Part shown: in pieces, positions 25,267-35,546 of the stretch
Layout: each line of letters opens with the position of its first letter
Position numbering within the stretch: position 1 is the first letter of the stretch
NCBI GenBank assembly: GCA_017468365.1
Contig: JAFUIS010000012.1
Span: 1-59,835, forward strand
Direction of reading: 5' to 3'
Source of the DNA: Oscillospiraceae bacterium
GTDB lineage: Bacteria; Bacillota; Clostridia; Oscillospirales; Ruminococcaceae
DNA: 59,835 nucleotides
Notes under the pieces: generated by a model
Told to the model about the DNA's origin: nothing
Database searches by the model: none
The model's input: only the letters and a program-made list of their open reading frames with translations
Position numbers and translations under genes: made by a program

Positions 25267-26417
25267 TATTTATCGCCTCCTTCCTGAGTTTTTGCTTCCG
25301 CTTCCGCTTCTGCTTTTGCTTTAAGTGCCTGTCTTTCTTCATTTTTATCAATGACGTAGTTCATCATATATTTGATGAAGAATACAAAACCGCAAAGGTA
25401 AATGATGATAGCGGAGATAAGGTCGGAAATCTGGGAGCAGTACATGGTTTTGTCAACGAATGCACCGCCGTTGGTAATGTGCTGAATGAAGTAAGAAGAG
25501 AAAATGGTTCCGATGGGGTTAAGGCCACCGAGGAATGCGGCTGCGATTCCGTTGAATCCCATTGCGGGTACTGCAGAAGAAGTGCAGGACCACTGCTCAA
25601 AGTCGGTAAGATAAAGGAAAGAAGCACCAAGAGATGCAATTGCACCGGAAATCATAAGAGTTACGATGATGTTTCTCTTTTCTGCCATACCACAATATTT
25701 CGCAGCGTTTTTGTTGAAACCGGTTGCTTTAAGTTCAAAACCAAATTTAGTTTTTTCAAGAACGACAAGAACAAGAACAGCGGTAAGGATGGAAAGTGGA
25801 AGAGCAATGGTAACTTTTTCGTTTCCGGCAAAGAGATTTTCAAGTCCCATGGTAGGAAGAATTGCCTGAGGACCGTCAGTGCTGAGATGGAAAGTATAAG
25901 GGCTGGTTCCCTCTTTAACATTTGTAAGAATCATATTGGTGCTGTAAAGAGCGATCCAGTTGAGCATGATACCGGAAATAACTTCATTTACGTTGCAATA
26001 GGATTTGAGAAGACCAACAATTGCACCATAAAGAGCACCGGCAACAGCTGCAAGAAGCATACAGGGTACCCAACCCATTCCAAGTGCAAGCGCACAATAA
26101 AGGCTTACGCAAATACCTACGCAATACTGACCTGCTGCACCGATGTTGAAGAGGCCTACTTTAAAAGCAAAGAGGATGGAAAGAGAGCACATGATCAGCG
26201 GAGCGGTTTTAACAAGGGTACCACCGAAGTTTTTAAGCTGAAGGTTTGCTTTTGAATAATGCATGAAGTTCTTGAGAACTTCCATAATCGCTTCCCCTGC
26301 TCCGGTAGGATTAATGAAAAGGAGAACAACATAGCCGATAGCTACACCGAGAATGATACAAAGAAGAGAAGCGAACAGAGACTGGAATGCCTCGTTTTTT
26401 AAAATTTTCTTAATCAT
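25266..26417 (-). CDS. Nucleoside ABC importer, permease 1 (BMP family)
   Basis: A membrane protein of 383 residues with the family segments APLIMCSLSILFAFKVGLFNIGAAGQYCVG and KTKFGFELKATGFNKNAAKYCGM. The C-terminal tail is charged and repetitive (KAKAEAEAEAKTQEGGDK). Its start overlaps the ATPase stop by four bases. It pairs with permease 2. Confidence 0.93.
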   Translation of the reverse strand: MIKKILKNEAFQSLFASLLCIILGVAIGYVVLLFINPTGAGEAIMEVLKNFMHYSKANLQLKNFGGTLVKTAPLIMCSLSILFAFKVGLFNIGAAGQYCVGICVSLYCALALGMGWVPCMLLAAVAGALYGAIVGLLKSYCNVNEVISGIMLNWIALYSTNMILTNVKEGTSPYTFHLSTDGPQAILPTMGLENLFAGNEKVTIALPLSILTAVLVLVVLEKTKFGFELKATGFNKNAAKYCGMAEKRNIIVTLMISGAIASLGASFLYLTDFEQWSCTSSAVPAMGFNGIAAAFLGGLNPIGTIFSSYFIQHITNGGAFVDKTMYCSQISDLISAIIIYLCGFVFFIKYMMNYVIDKNEERQALKAKAEAEAEAKTQEGGDK

Positions 26418-27952
26418 GCTTTCACCTCATCTCTCTTTGCACCGGCCATATAAAGACCAAGTTCATCTTCAGTTGTGGTCTTAGGATTAAGCTCACCTAC
26501 AATTTCGCCTTCATACATAACGAGGATACGGTCGGAAACGTCCATAACTTCTTCAAGTTCAAGGGAAACAAGAAGAACGCCTTTTCCTGCGTCACGCTGT
26601 GCTATGATCTGTTTATGGATATATTCAATAGCGCCAACGTCAAGTCCGCGGGTAGGCTGAACAGCAATAAGAAGTTCGGGGTTCTTGTCGATCTCACGTG
26701 CTACGATAGCTTTCTGCTGGTTACCGCCGGACATGCTTCTTGCAATGGTGATTGCGCCCTGACCGGAACGAACGTCATACTGTTCAATAAGTTTGTCAGC
26801 GTAATCTCTGATGTTTTTCTTTCTGAGGAAACCAAATTTATCGGTGAATTCAGGTTCGAAATAACGCTGGAGAACACAGTTATAATCGAGCGGATAGTCA
26901 AGAACAAGGCCGTGTTTATGTCTGTCTTCCGGAATATGACTCATGCCGGAAAGAAGTCTTTTACGGATAGGAGCTTTGGTAATATCCTCGCCGCAAAGAG
27001 TGATTTTACCGTCAACAAGAGGTTCGAGACCGGTAAGACCGTAAACAAATTCAGTCTGTCCGTTTCCGTCGATACCTGCAATACAAACAACTTCGCCGCG
27101 ATGTACTTTAAGGGATACGCCTTTGACTGCGTTGTTTTTGTGCATCTTGGATGCAACGGTCATGTTTTCGATATCAAGAACAACTTCTCTGGGAACGCTT
27201 TCTTCTTTCTGAACGTGAAGGTTAACGTTATGACCTACCATCATTGCGGAAAGCTCTTCGATCGTTGCGTCTTTGGTATCTACAGTACCGATATATTTAC
27301 CTTTTCTGAGAACGCTGCAGCGGTCCGCAACAGCTTTGATTTCGTTAAGTTTATGAGAAATGAAAAGGATGGATTTTCCTTCCGCAGCAAGGTTTTTCAT
27401 AATCTGCATAAGCTCTTCAATTTCCTGGGGAGTAAGAACTGCGGTAGGTTCGTCAAAAATAAGAACTTCATTTTCACGGTAAAGCATTTTGAGGATCTCT
27501 GTACGCTGCTGCATACCAACGGTGATATCCTCTATGTAAGCATCCGGGTCTATATGAAGACCGTATTTTTCAGAAAGTTCCAAAACTTTTGCTCTTGCTT
27601 CTTTTTTCTGAAGAAAACCGAATTTATTCGGTTCAACACCCATAATAATATTATCAAGAACAGTAAAGCACTCAACAAGTTTAAAATGCTGATGTACCAT
27701 TCCTATTCCAAGTGCATTTGCATCATTAGGGTTTTTGATCTGGACTTCTTTACCATCTTTTTTGATAATGCCCTCTTCTGCCTGATAAAGGCCGAAAAGA
27801 ACGCTCATCAAGGTAGATTTACCCGCACCGTTTTCGCCAAGAAGAGCATGTATCTCGCCTTTTTTAAGCTGGATAGTGATGTCGTCGTTAGCGATAATTC
27901 CGGGGAATTTTTTGGTAATATGAAGCATCTCTATTGCGTATTGATTCTCCAA
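26414..27952 (-). CDS. Nucleoside ABC importer ATPase (two ABC domains)
   Basis: A protein of 512 residues with two fused ABC modules. The first has Walker A ALLGENGAGKSTLMSVL and Walker B VLIFDEPTAVLTPQE with TVGMQQRTEIL as signature; the second has a degenerate GIDGNGQTEFVYGL in place of Walker A, as in sugar/nucleoside importers of the RbsA type, and signature MSGGNQQKAIVARE. It energises import of nucleosides. The start is a TTG at 27950-27952 behind GGAGGG. Confidence 0.94.
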   Translation of the reverse strand: MENQYAIEMLHITKKFPGIIANDDITIQLKKGEIHALLGENGAGKSTLMSVLFGLYQAEEGIIKKDGKEVQIKNPNDANALGIGMVHQHFKLVECFTVLDNIIMGVEPNKFGFLQKKEARAKVLELSEKYGLHIDPDAYIEDITVGMQQRTEILKMLYRENEVLIFDEPTAVLTPQEIEELMQIMKNLAAEGKSILFISHKLNEIKAVADRCSVLRKGKYIGTVDTKDATIEELSAMMVGHNVNLHVQKEESVPREVVLDIENMTVASKMHKNNAVKGVSLKVHRGEVVCIAGIDGNGQTEFVYGLTGLEPLVDGKITLCGEDITKAPIRKRLLSGMSHIPEDRHKHGLVLDYPLDYNCVLQRYFEPEFTDKFGFLRKKNIRDYADKLIEQYDVRSGQGAITIARSMSGGNQQKAIVAREIDKNPELLIAVQPTRGLDVGAIEYIHKQIIAQRDAGKGVLLVSLELEEVMDVSDRILVMYEGEIVGELNPKTTTEDELGLYMAGAKRDEVKA

Positions 27953-28043
27953 GTCTACCGTCCCTCCTATTTTGACTTATAGTTATAATAATAATACTAC
28001 ATAATGTAAATAATTACAAGCAAAATTTAAGGGATAAAAAACA

Positions 28044-28078
28044 TAAAAAAAGAACGGGCATGAAGCCCGTTCTTTTTA
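28044..28078 (-). terminator. Terminator after the BMP lipoprotein gene
   Basis: AGAACGGGC-TTCA-GCCCGTTCT read on the minus strand is followed by a T-rich tract. It may leave a partial barrier before the ATPase-permease operon. Confidence 0.85.
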
Positions 28079-28094
28079 AACACTGTGATAAAAA

Positions 28095-29204
28095 TTATTT
28101 GAGGTTTCCAAGATCGTTAACAGAAACAACAGTTACATAATCTGCTGCAGTGCCATCGATGGAGTTGTTAACAACGATTTCACCGTTGTAGATTGCTGCT
28201 ACGAGAGCATTGTAATCATCTTCAGTGAAGCTGTCGGACCACTGAGTAGTGGAAGGAAGCTGTACATAGTTTTCTTCAGAAACTTCGGAAACAAGACCAA
28301 GGTTTTCAACCTGTCCGCCAACGAATTCGTCAGCAACGATTCTTCTGAGAAGTTCTTTAACGGTAGGTGCAAGACCTTTCATTGCAGAAGTTACGGTCAT
28401 GTCTTCGCCGTAAGTTGCATCGATATTGAAGGACTGGTCAACGTCAACGCCGATAACTTTGCCGCCAACTTTTGCTGCTGCTTCAGCAACAGAAGTGTAA
28501 ACGCCGCCGCCGCATGCGAATACGAGTTCGGTGCCTTCACCGTACCAGGTATCCATAACTGCAGTGATGTCAGCATCGCCGTAGAACTGGTTTGCGTAAC
28601 CCCAAACAACGCTTACGTCAGCACCGGTTTCAACTGCTGCTGCGTCTGCGCCCTGAAGGAAGCCGTATCCGAAACGAAGAACTGCAGGAACAGCCATACC
28701 GCCGCAGTAACCAAGTTTGGTGTAACCAAGTTTAACTGCTGCATAGCCTGCGAAATAACCGGAGATCTCTTCCTGGTAAACTGCAGAGTAAACGTTTTCA
28801 GGAATGGTCCAGCCGTTGCCGGTGAGGTCGAATTCAGAAACGTCAAGTGCTACGAATTTAACTTCAGGATAGTTGTCTGCGGTTGCGATGATTGCATTAG
28901 CAAATGCAAAACCAGGAAGTACAACTACGTTGTAACCGCTGTCGATTGCGTTTTCGATCATAGCGATACGGTCATCGTCAGAGTCGGTTGCGGGTTTGAA
29001 GTACTCGAAAGTGAGACCTTCTGCTTCGCAGAATTCTTTGCAAGCTTCATAGGTAGTCTGGTTGAAAGACTGGTCGGTGATATCGCCGTAGTCAGTTACC
29101 ATTGCTACTGCAACGTCGGATACAGTGTTTTCTTCGGAGCCGCCGCATGCTGCAAGAGAAAGCATCATAACGAGAGCGAGAAGAAGTGCAAAAATTTTTT
29201 TCAT
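28095..29204 (-). CDS. BMP-family nucleoside-binding lipoprotein
   Basis: A protein of 369 residues with an N-terminal signal and lipobox (LALVMMLSLAACGGSEE; Cys anchored at about residue 20). The PnrA/BmpA domain follows: VAMVTDYGDITDQSFNQTTYEACKEFC and DVDQSFNIDATYGEDMTVTSAMKG. It captures purine or other nucleosides at the cell surface for the importer encoded just downstream. GGGGAGGAAAAATTAA precedes the ATG. Confidence 0.94.
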   Translation of the reverse strand: MKKIFALLLALVMMLSLAACGGSEENTVSDVAVAMVTDYGDITDQSFNQTTYEACKEFCEAEGLTFEYFKPATDSDDDRIAMIENAIDSGYNVVVLPGFAFANAIIATADNYPEVKFVALDVSEFDLTGNGWTIPENVYSAVYQEEISGYFAGYAAVKLGYTKLGYCGGMAVPAVLRFGYGFLQGADAAAVETGADVSVVWGYANQFYGDADITAVMDTWYGEGTELVFACGGGVYTSVAEAAAKVGGKVIGVDVDQSFNIDATYGEDMTVTSAMKGLAPTVKELLRRIVADEFVGGQVENLGLVSEVSEENYVQLPSTTQWSDSFTEDDYNALVAAIYNGEIVVNNSIDGTAADYVTVVSVNDLGNLK

Positions 29205-29247
29205 TTAATTTTTCCTCCCCTGTGTAATATTTTTTCACAGTACTTTT

Positions 29248-29276
29248 AATATAGCATATTACCAAAATAAGTTCAA
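29248..29276 (-). promoter_or_regulatory. Predicted promoter of the nucleoside importer operon
   Basis: On the minus strand TTGAAC (29271-29276) and TATATT (29248-29253) are spaced by 17 bases, upstream of the BMP lipoprotein gene. Confidence 0.65.
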
Positions 29277-29309
29277 GCAAAATTGACAACCTTTTTTAAA
29301 AATAACCTA

Positions 29310-29342
29310 GAAAAAAGCACGCCGAAAGGCGTGCTTTTTTTA
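29310..29342 (-). terminator. Terminator after udk
   Basis: AAAGCACGCC-GAAA-GGCGTGCTTT with T-rich flanks lies directly after the udk stop. It separates the salvage genes from the importer operon. Confidence 0.88.
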
Positions 29343-29343
29343 A

Positions 29344-29961
29344 TCATTCGTTTTCTCTTATGTATTCACGGATATATCCGGAAATAAGGTCGATGGCAGC
29401 TTTGTTTTTTCCGCCTTCAAGAATTACGATATCCGCATTTTTCTTGCTGGGCTCAACAAATTTTTCGTGCATCGGCTTTACAGTGGTCTCGTACTGGGTG
29501 AGAACGGATTCTATGCTTCTTCCCCTTTCGTTGATGTCGCGAAGAATTCTTCTTCCAAGCCTTACGTCCGCATCGGTATCAACAAAAATTTTAAGATCCA
29601 TGTTTTCGCAAAGTTCCTTATTTTCAAAAATAAGGATTCCGTCTACGATAAGAATTTTCGAGGGTTTAAGAGTGATGCTTTTTTCCTTGTCTCTGTTGTG
29701 GACGGTATAGTCATAATCCGGCTCTTCGACAGCCTCACCTGCGCGAAGTTTTTTAATATGTTCGATCATAAGATCGGTTTCAAAAGAATCCGGGTGGTCA
29801 TAGTTGACCTTGCATCTTTCCTCATAAGTAAGATGGTCGTTGACATTATAATAATTGTCATGATGAATGACCGTAACGTTTTCACCGAATTTTTCAACTA
29901 TTGCATCGGTAAAAGTTGTTTTACCGCTTCCGGTTCCTCCTGCTATGCCGATTACAAACAT
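29344..29961 (-). CDS. udk: Uridine kinase
   Basis: A P-loop kinase of 205 residues that phosphorylates uridine and cytidine. Walker A is GIAGGTGSGKTTFTDAI at residues 4-20; VIHHDNYYNV, NYDHPDSFET and LGRRILRDINERGRS are Udk motifs. It is transcribed with deoD and tdk upstream and lies next to the nucleoside importer, forming a salvage cluster. Confidence 0.94.
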   Translation of the reverse strand: MFVIGIAGGTGSGKTTFTDAIVEKFGENVTVIHHDNYYNVNDHLTYEERCKVNYDHPDSFETDLMIEHIKKLRAGEAVEEPDYDYTVHNRDKEKSITLKPSKILIVDGILIFENKELCENMDLKIFVDTDADVRLGRRILRDINERGRSIESVLTQYETTVKPMHEKFVEPSKKNADIVILEGGKNKAAIDLISGYIREYIRENE

Positions 29962-29989
29962 ATATCACACCGCCCAATATCAAATAATT

Positions 29990-30739
29990 TTATTTGCTGA
30001 TTTTTACAACAGTATCAAGAACAAGGGTAATCATATCGTGGAAAGAAGTCTGGCGTTCTTCGGAAGAAATGTTTTCTCCGGTAACAAGACTGTCGGAAAT
30101 GGTGCATACAGAAAGAGCTTTTTTGCCTGCTCTCGCCGCGTTCATGAAAAGAGCAGCGGATTCCATTTCGCATGCAAGAACGCCCATTTTTGCCCATCGT
30201 TCAAATACGGGCATACCTACGCATTTTTCGTTGAGGTCGTCGTTATAGAAAATATCGGAGGAAACGATATTGCCTACGTTATAATCGATGCCTTTTTCTT
30301 TTGCGGTCTCTACGCATGCGGAAAGAAGACCGTAGTCGGAAATCGGTGCGAATGCACCCGGAAGTCCGAAGTTGTTTGCATAGCTGGAATCATGGCATGC
30401 ACCCTGTGCAATAACAACGCTTCTCATGTTAACGTGAGGAACGATTGCACCCGCGGAACCGATACGAATGATGTTATCTACTTCAAAAAAATTGAAAAGT
30501 TCATAGCTGTAAAGTCCCATGGAAGGCATTCCCATGCCGCTTGCCATTACAGAAACTTTAACACCTTTATAAGTACCGGTATAGCCCTGTGCACCGCGGA
30601 CGTTGTTAACAAGTTTTGCGTCTTCAAGGTAAGTCTCTGCAATGAATTTTGCTCTGAGGGGGTCGCCGGGCATAAGCACGGTTTTTGCAAAATCTTCGGG
30701 GCAGGCTGCGATATGGGGAGTCGGATAAGGTTTAGTCAT
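29990..30739 (-). CDS. deoD: Purine-nucleoside phosphorylase (DeoD type)
   Basis: A protein of 249 residues of the hexameric PNP family. Family motifs: TPHIAACPEDFAKTVLMPGDPLRAKFIAE, SVMASGMGMPSMGLYSYELF, and VLACEMESAALFMNAARAGKKAL with the active-site Glu. It splits purine (deoxy)nucleosides with phosphate. The ATG at 30737-30739 follows AGGAGGAAAATACA; a longer frame adds 21 residues with no ribosome binding site. Confidence 0.95.
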   Translation of the reverse strand: MTKPYPTPHIAACPEDFAKTVLMPGDPLRAKFIAETYLEDAKLVNNVRGAQGYTGTYKGVKVSVMASGMGMPSMGLYSYELFNFFEVDNIIRIGSAGAIVPHVNMRSVVIAQGACHDSSYANNFGLPGAFAPISDYGLLSACVETAKEKGIDYNVGNIVSSDIFYNDDLNEKCVGMPVFERWAKMGVLACEMESAALFMNAARAGKKALSVCTISDSLVTGENISSEERQTSFHDMITLVLDTVVKISK

Positions 30740-30755
30740 TGTATTTTCCTCCTGA

Positions 30756-31328
30756 TTATTTATTAGAAATCGCTTTTTTCCAACATTTGTGACACATTGC
30801 AATATATCTGTCGTTACCGCCTATACATACCTGGTCACCGACAGTAACGATATTTCCGTTATCGTCCATTCTTGCGTTAACAGTAGCTTTCGCTCCGCAG
30901 TCGCAAATAGTTTTTATCTCGGTAATGGAGTCAGCAATTTCGAAAAGGCGCATGCTTCCCGGGAAAAGCTTTGTGACAAAGTCGGTGCGAAGTCCGAAAC
31001 ACATTACGGGGATATTGAGTTCGTCAACGATGTCTCTCAATTCATCAATCTGTTCCGGAGCAAGGAATTGAGCTTCATCGGCAATAATTACGTTGCAATC
31101 ACTGTTGTTTGCAAATTTTTCTTTGATGCTGTCGGTAAGAGCGATTTCTTCAGCGACCGCATAAAGACCGATTCTTGATTTAAGAATATTCTGGCCGTCT
31201 CGGGTATCGGTTTTCGGCTTTATGAGCCAAACTTTCATTCCGCGTTCTTCATAGTTATATTTGGTGATAAGCGCCTGGGCGGATTTTGAACTTCCCATTG
31301 CGCCGTATTTGAAATAAAGCTTTGCCAT
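30756..31328 (-). CDS. tdk: Thymidine kinase
   Basis: A type II TK of 190 residues. The P-loop is KYGAMGSSKSAQAL; VIIADEAQFLAPEQIDEL holds the catalytic Glu; a zinc site is formed by CDCGAKA and CHKCWKK. It phosphorylates thymidine. The start at 31326-31328 follows GGGGGAAAACC. It heads the tdk-deoD-udk group. Confidence 0.95.
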   Translation of the reverse strand: MAKLYFKYGAMGSSKSAQALITKYNYEERGMKVWLIKPKTDTRDGQNILKSRIGLYAVAEEIALTDSIKEKFANNSDCNVIIADEAQFLAPEQIDELRDIVDELNIPVMCFGLRTDFVTKLFPGSMRLFEIADSITEIKTICDCGAKATVNARMDDNGNIVTVGDQVCIGGNDRYIAMCHKCWKKAISNK

Positions 31329-31464
31329 GGTTTTCCCCCGTTTCATTTTTACAAAAAATTATGACAAATTTATACATTAAGATTATATCATAACATTTCT
31401 TTTTTTCATATAGTAAAAACAACATTATCTAACAGGAATTTAATAAATTTTTACATATCTTCTC

Positions 31465-31493
31465 TTGCTATAAAAGAAATTTTGTTGTACAAT
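31465..31493 (+). promoter_or_regulatory. Predicted promoter of ireB
   Basis: TTGCTA at 31465-31470 and TACAAT at 31488-31493 have a 17-base spacer. Confidence 0.6.
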
Positions 31494-31548
31494 ATAAACG
31501 TGATAATTTTTGTTTTGCATAGATGCAAAAATGAGAGGAGGATTTTCC

Positions 31549-31794
31549 GTGAACGAACCTACTATTTCCTTTTCCATCCGTGAGGACAAAGAAAAAGAAA
31601 TAAAAGCGATTCTTACAACTGTTTATGATGCTCTCCGCCAAAAAGGATACAACCCCATCAACCAGATAGTCGGATATATCCTTTCCGAAGACCCTACTTA
31701 TATTACCACCCATAACAATGCAAGAAGCCTTATCCGCCGTATCGATCGTGACGAGCTTCTTCAGATTCTGGTAAAAAACTATCTTAATGATTGA
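31549..31794 (+). CDS. ireB: IreB-family regulatory phosphoprotein
   Basis: A protein of 81 residues (DUF965/IreB). [64 protein letters not shown] is nearly the family consensus. In Enterococcus IreB is phosphorylated by the PASTA kinase IreK and restrains cephalosporin resistance. I use the GTG at 31549-31551, since GAGAGGAGG lies eight bases upstream; the longer frame adds 13 residues unlike the family. In many genomes it lies next to alaS or ruvX; here it does not. Confidence 0.93.
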   Translation: MNEPTISFSIREDKEKEIKAILTTVYDALRQKGYNPINQIVGYILSEDPTYITTHNNARSLIRRIDRDELLQILVKNYLND

Positions 31795-31811
31795 TTATAT
31801 TGGAGGAAACT

Positions 31812-32102
31812 ATGTCTGAACAGTTCATGACCTACAAGGGACGTCCCCTTGTTCGCAGCAAAAAAATTCTTTATTACGGCGATATGCGCGATGCATATGT
31901 TGTTATGCTCCAGATCAACAACACCGTTGAATCCGCAGGCACCGAAGTTGCCGGTCACATCACTCTCCAGATGATGTCCACCGACCCCAACGCTGCCCCT
32001 ACCGAAATGGTAATCAAAAGAGCTGAACGTGACGGACTTTATTCCGCACTCGACCTTGCTTCCGCATGGCTTGACCGTCAGCTCGGTGAAGTTAAAGAAT
32101 AA
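31812..32102 (+). CDS. Conserved small protein of unknown function
   Basis: A 96-residue soluble protein (YKGRPLVRSKKILYYGDMRDAYVVMLQI, then GHITLQMMSTDPNAAPTEMVIKRAERDGLYSALDLASAWLDRQ). It is likely beta-rich in the first half and helical at the end. I do not recognise a named family with a known role. It starts 18 bases after ireB with GGAGG before the ATG, so it is in the ireB operon. The longer frame adds seven residues. Confidence 0.85.
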   Translation: MSEQFMTYKGRPLVRSKKILYYGDMRDAYVVMLQINNTVESAGTEVAGHITLQMMSTDPNAAPTEMVIKRAERDGLYSALDLASAWLDRQLGEVKE

Positions 32103-32107
32103 GCGAA

Positions 32108-32138
32108 CAAAAACCGCCCGAAAGGCGGTTTTTTATTT
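32108..32138 (+). terminator. Terminator after the ireB operon
   Basis: AACCGCC-CGAAA-GGCGGTT is followed by TTTTATTTT. Confidence 0.88.
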
Positions 32139-32157
32139 TATATAAAGAGGTGTTATT

Positions 32158-32184
32158 ATGAGGCTTCGTTTCGTTCTTTTTTGA
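32158..32184 (+). CDS. Possible eight-codon leader ORF
   Basis: ATGAGGCTTCGTTTCGTTC begins a nine-codon frame (peptide MRLRFVLF, then TGA) behind AAGAGGTG with seven-base spacing. It lies directly before a GNAT gene. It may be a translated leader, but such short frames occur often by chance. Confidence 0.25.
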   Translation: MRLRFVLF

Positions 32185-32205
32185 TAAAAATCGAAAGGAG
32201 AACTT

Positions 32206-32622
32206 ATGGAAATCACAATAAAGCAATATAAAAATTATAATGCAAATGAAGTATTGAAATTATATGAAAACGTCGGCTGGTGCTCATACACTTCCCGTCC
32301 CGATATGCTTGAGCACGCATTTGAGCATTCACTCAAAATATACAGTGCTCACGACGGAGAAAAACTTGTGGGAATAATCCGCGCCGTCGGCGACGGATAT
32401 TCGATTTTATTCATTCAAGATATCCTCGTCCTTCAGGAATATCAGCGAAAAGGCATAGGAAAACGGCTTCTTGAAACCATGCTCAAAGCTTATCCCAACG
32501 TTTACCAGACCGAGCTTGCCACCGACAATACCGAAAAAACCTGTTCGTTTTACAAATCCTGCGGACTTCTTCCCTATTCGGAAATAGGATGCGAAGGTTT
32601 TATGAAAATCAATTACAAATGA
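32206..32622 (+). CDS. GNAT-family N-acetyltransferase
   Basis: A protein of 138 residues with the GNAT motif A region LFIQDILVLQEYQRKGIGKRLLETML, which forms the acetyl-CoA pyrophosphate loop, and SFYKSCGLLPYSEIGCEGF at the end. The start follows GAAAGGAGAACTT. The acceptor is unknown. Confidence 0.92.
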   Translation: MEITIKQYKNYNANEVLKLYENVGWCSYTSRPDMLEHAFEHSLKIYSAHDGEKLVGIIRAVGDGYSILFIQDILVLQEYQRKGIGKRLLETMLKAYPNVYQTELATDNTEKTCSFYKSCGLLPYSEIGCEGFMKINYK

Positions 32623-32657
32623 AAAAAAGCGCTTCCCTTGCGGGAAGCGCTTTTAAT
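32622..32657. terminator. Bidirectional terminator between GNAT gene and groL
   Basis: AAAAGCGCTTCCC-TTGC-GGGAAGCGCTTTT. It is shared by the two converging genes. Confidence 0.9.
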
Positions 32658-32677
32658 TTTTTCAGTAAAACTTCTGA

Positions 32678-34348
<1,671 letters not shown>

Positions 34349-34364
34349 TTATCTGAAATTAAAA

Positions 34365-34652
34365 TCAGTCTTCAACAACGGCAAGAATGTCGTTCTGAGA
34401 AAGGATAATGATTTCTTCGCCGTCAATTTTAACGGTAGTGCCGGCATATTTGCCCATGATTACATGGTCGCCTACTTTAAGCTGCATTATAACTTCTTTG
34501 CCGTCAACAATGCCGCCGGGACCAACAGCGAGAACTTCTGCGATTTCAGGTTTATCCTGAGCGTTGGCAGTGATGAAAAGACCGCCTTTGGTTTTTTCTT
34601 CATAATCTACCATTTTAATAACAACTCTGTCTCCAAGGGGTTTTACGTTCAT
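34365..34652 (-). CDS. groS: Co-chaperonin GroES
   Basis: A protein of 95 residues, the usual length. VKPLGDRVVIKMVDYEEKTKGGLFI begins the fold; the mobile loop is EKTKGGLFITANAQDKP and the roof hairpin VLAVGPGG follows. GGAGGATTTCCA precedes the ATG. It forms the lid of GroEL. Confidence 0.97.
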   Translation of the reverse strand: MNVKPLGDRVVIKMVDYEEKTKGGLFITANAQDKPEIAEVLAVGPGGIVDGKEVIMQLKVGDHVIMGKYAGTTVKIDGEEIIILSQNDILAVVED

Positions 34653-34696
34653 TGGAAATCCTCCTAATTTATGTTATTTAAAATAAACAAATCGTG

Positions 34697-34723
34697 TTAG
34701 CACTCTTTCTTTTTGAGTGCTAA
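34697..34723 (-). promoter_or_regulatory. CIRCE operator (HrcA target)
   Basis: A perfect TTAGCACTC-N9-GAGTGCTAA inverted repeat. It lies between the groES promoter and start, so HrcA repression with release on heat shock is expected. Confidence 0.97.
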
Positions 34724-34727
34724 ATAT

Positions 34728-34756
34728 ATTTTATACCATATATATTCAAATGTCAA
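34728..34756 (-). promoter_or_regulatory. Predicted groESL promoter
   Basis: On the minus strand TTGACA (34751-34756) and TAAAAT (34728-34733) are spaced by 17 bases; CIRCE follows immediately. Confidence 0.8.
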
Positions 34757-34793
34757 TGATTTTAGGTCATGTTTTTTAAAATATGAGTAATTT

Positions 34794-35546
34794 TTAGTTT
34801 TTGTTCACATTTTCGGTGCTTTCATCATCATTTTTGAGCTGACTGATCGTTTTTTCGGGCTCACTGGCCACTTTTTCAGGTGGACTGACTGTTAATTTTT
34901 TTGCGATAAGAAATTTTATCGGTATTCCCTGCTCCGAAAACATCTTCTCATGTTCGGTTTCGATGTTGTCATCAAAGCCGGAATTATGAAGATCCTCTGT
35001 CACATAAGTAAGTTCAAAACCACATTCAACAAAATATCTTTTAGAAGAAAGGAAAAGGTCGTCGTTGTCGGTCTTGAATCTGATCTCACCGCCGTCTTTA
35101 AGAAATTCTCTGTACTGCATGAGCTGATTGTTGTGGGTAAGACGCTTTTTGTGGTCGTGGGTTTTAGGCCAGGGATTACAGAAGTTGATATAAATTCGGT
35201 CACACATATCCTCGGCTGAGAAAACTTTATTGATAAGCATTATCTCCTGACTGAAAATATAAACGTTGTCAACTTCCCTTTCCGCTGCGGCGTATTCCCT
35301 TTTTATATTGCGCATCGCAAGTCCGAGCATTTCACTTTTAATGTCAACGGCAATAAAGTTGATTTCAGGATGAGCAACGGCAAGTTTGGAGATAAAACCG
35401 CCTTTTCCGCATCCGAGTTCTATCATAAGAGGCGCATCGTTTTTAAAAACGGAGTGCCATTTTCCGCGGTTCTCCGCAGGAACGTCTATGCAGTTTTCCC
35501 ATTCGGCAAGTTCAGGTCTTGCCCAGGGCTTTCTTCTGATTCTCAT
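34794..35546 (-). CDS. trmB: tRNA (guanine-46 N7)-methyltransferase
   Basis: A SAM methyltransferase of 250 residues. MRIRRKPWARPELAEW at the start and IELGCGKGGFISKLAVAHPEINFIAVD as SAM site are family features; INFCNPWPKTHDHKKRLTH is the TrmB signature. Residues after about 220 form a polar, low-complexity extension not needed by the family. The ATG overlaps the tatD stop by four bases. It makes m7G46 in tRNA. Confidence 0.95.
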   Translation of the reverse strand: MRIRRKPWARPELAEWENCIDVPAENRGKWHSVFKNDAPLMIELGCGKGGFISKLAVAHPEINFIAVDIKSEMLGLAMRNIKREYAAAEREVDNVYIFSQEIMLINKVFSAEDMCDRIYINFCNPWPKTHDHKKRLTHNNQLMQYREFLKDGGEIRFKTDNDDLFLSSKRYFVECGFELTYVTEDLHNSGFDDNIETEHEKMFSEQGIPIKFLIAKKLTVSPPEKVASEPEKTISQLKNDDESTENVNKN

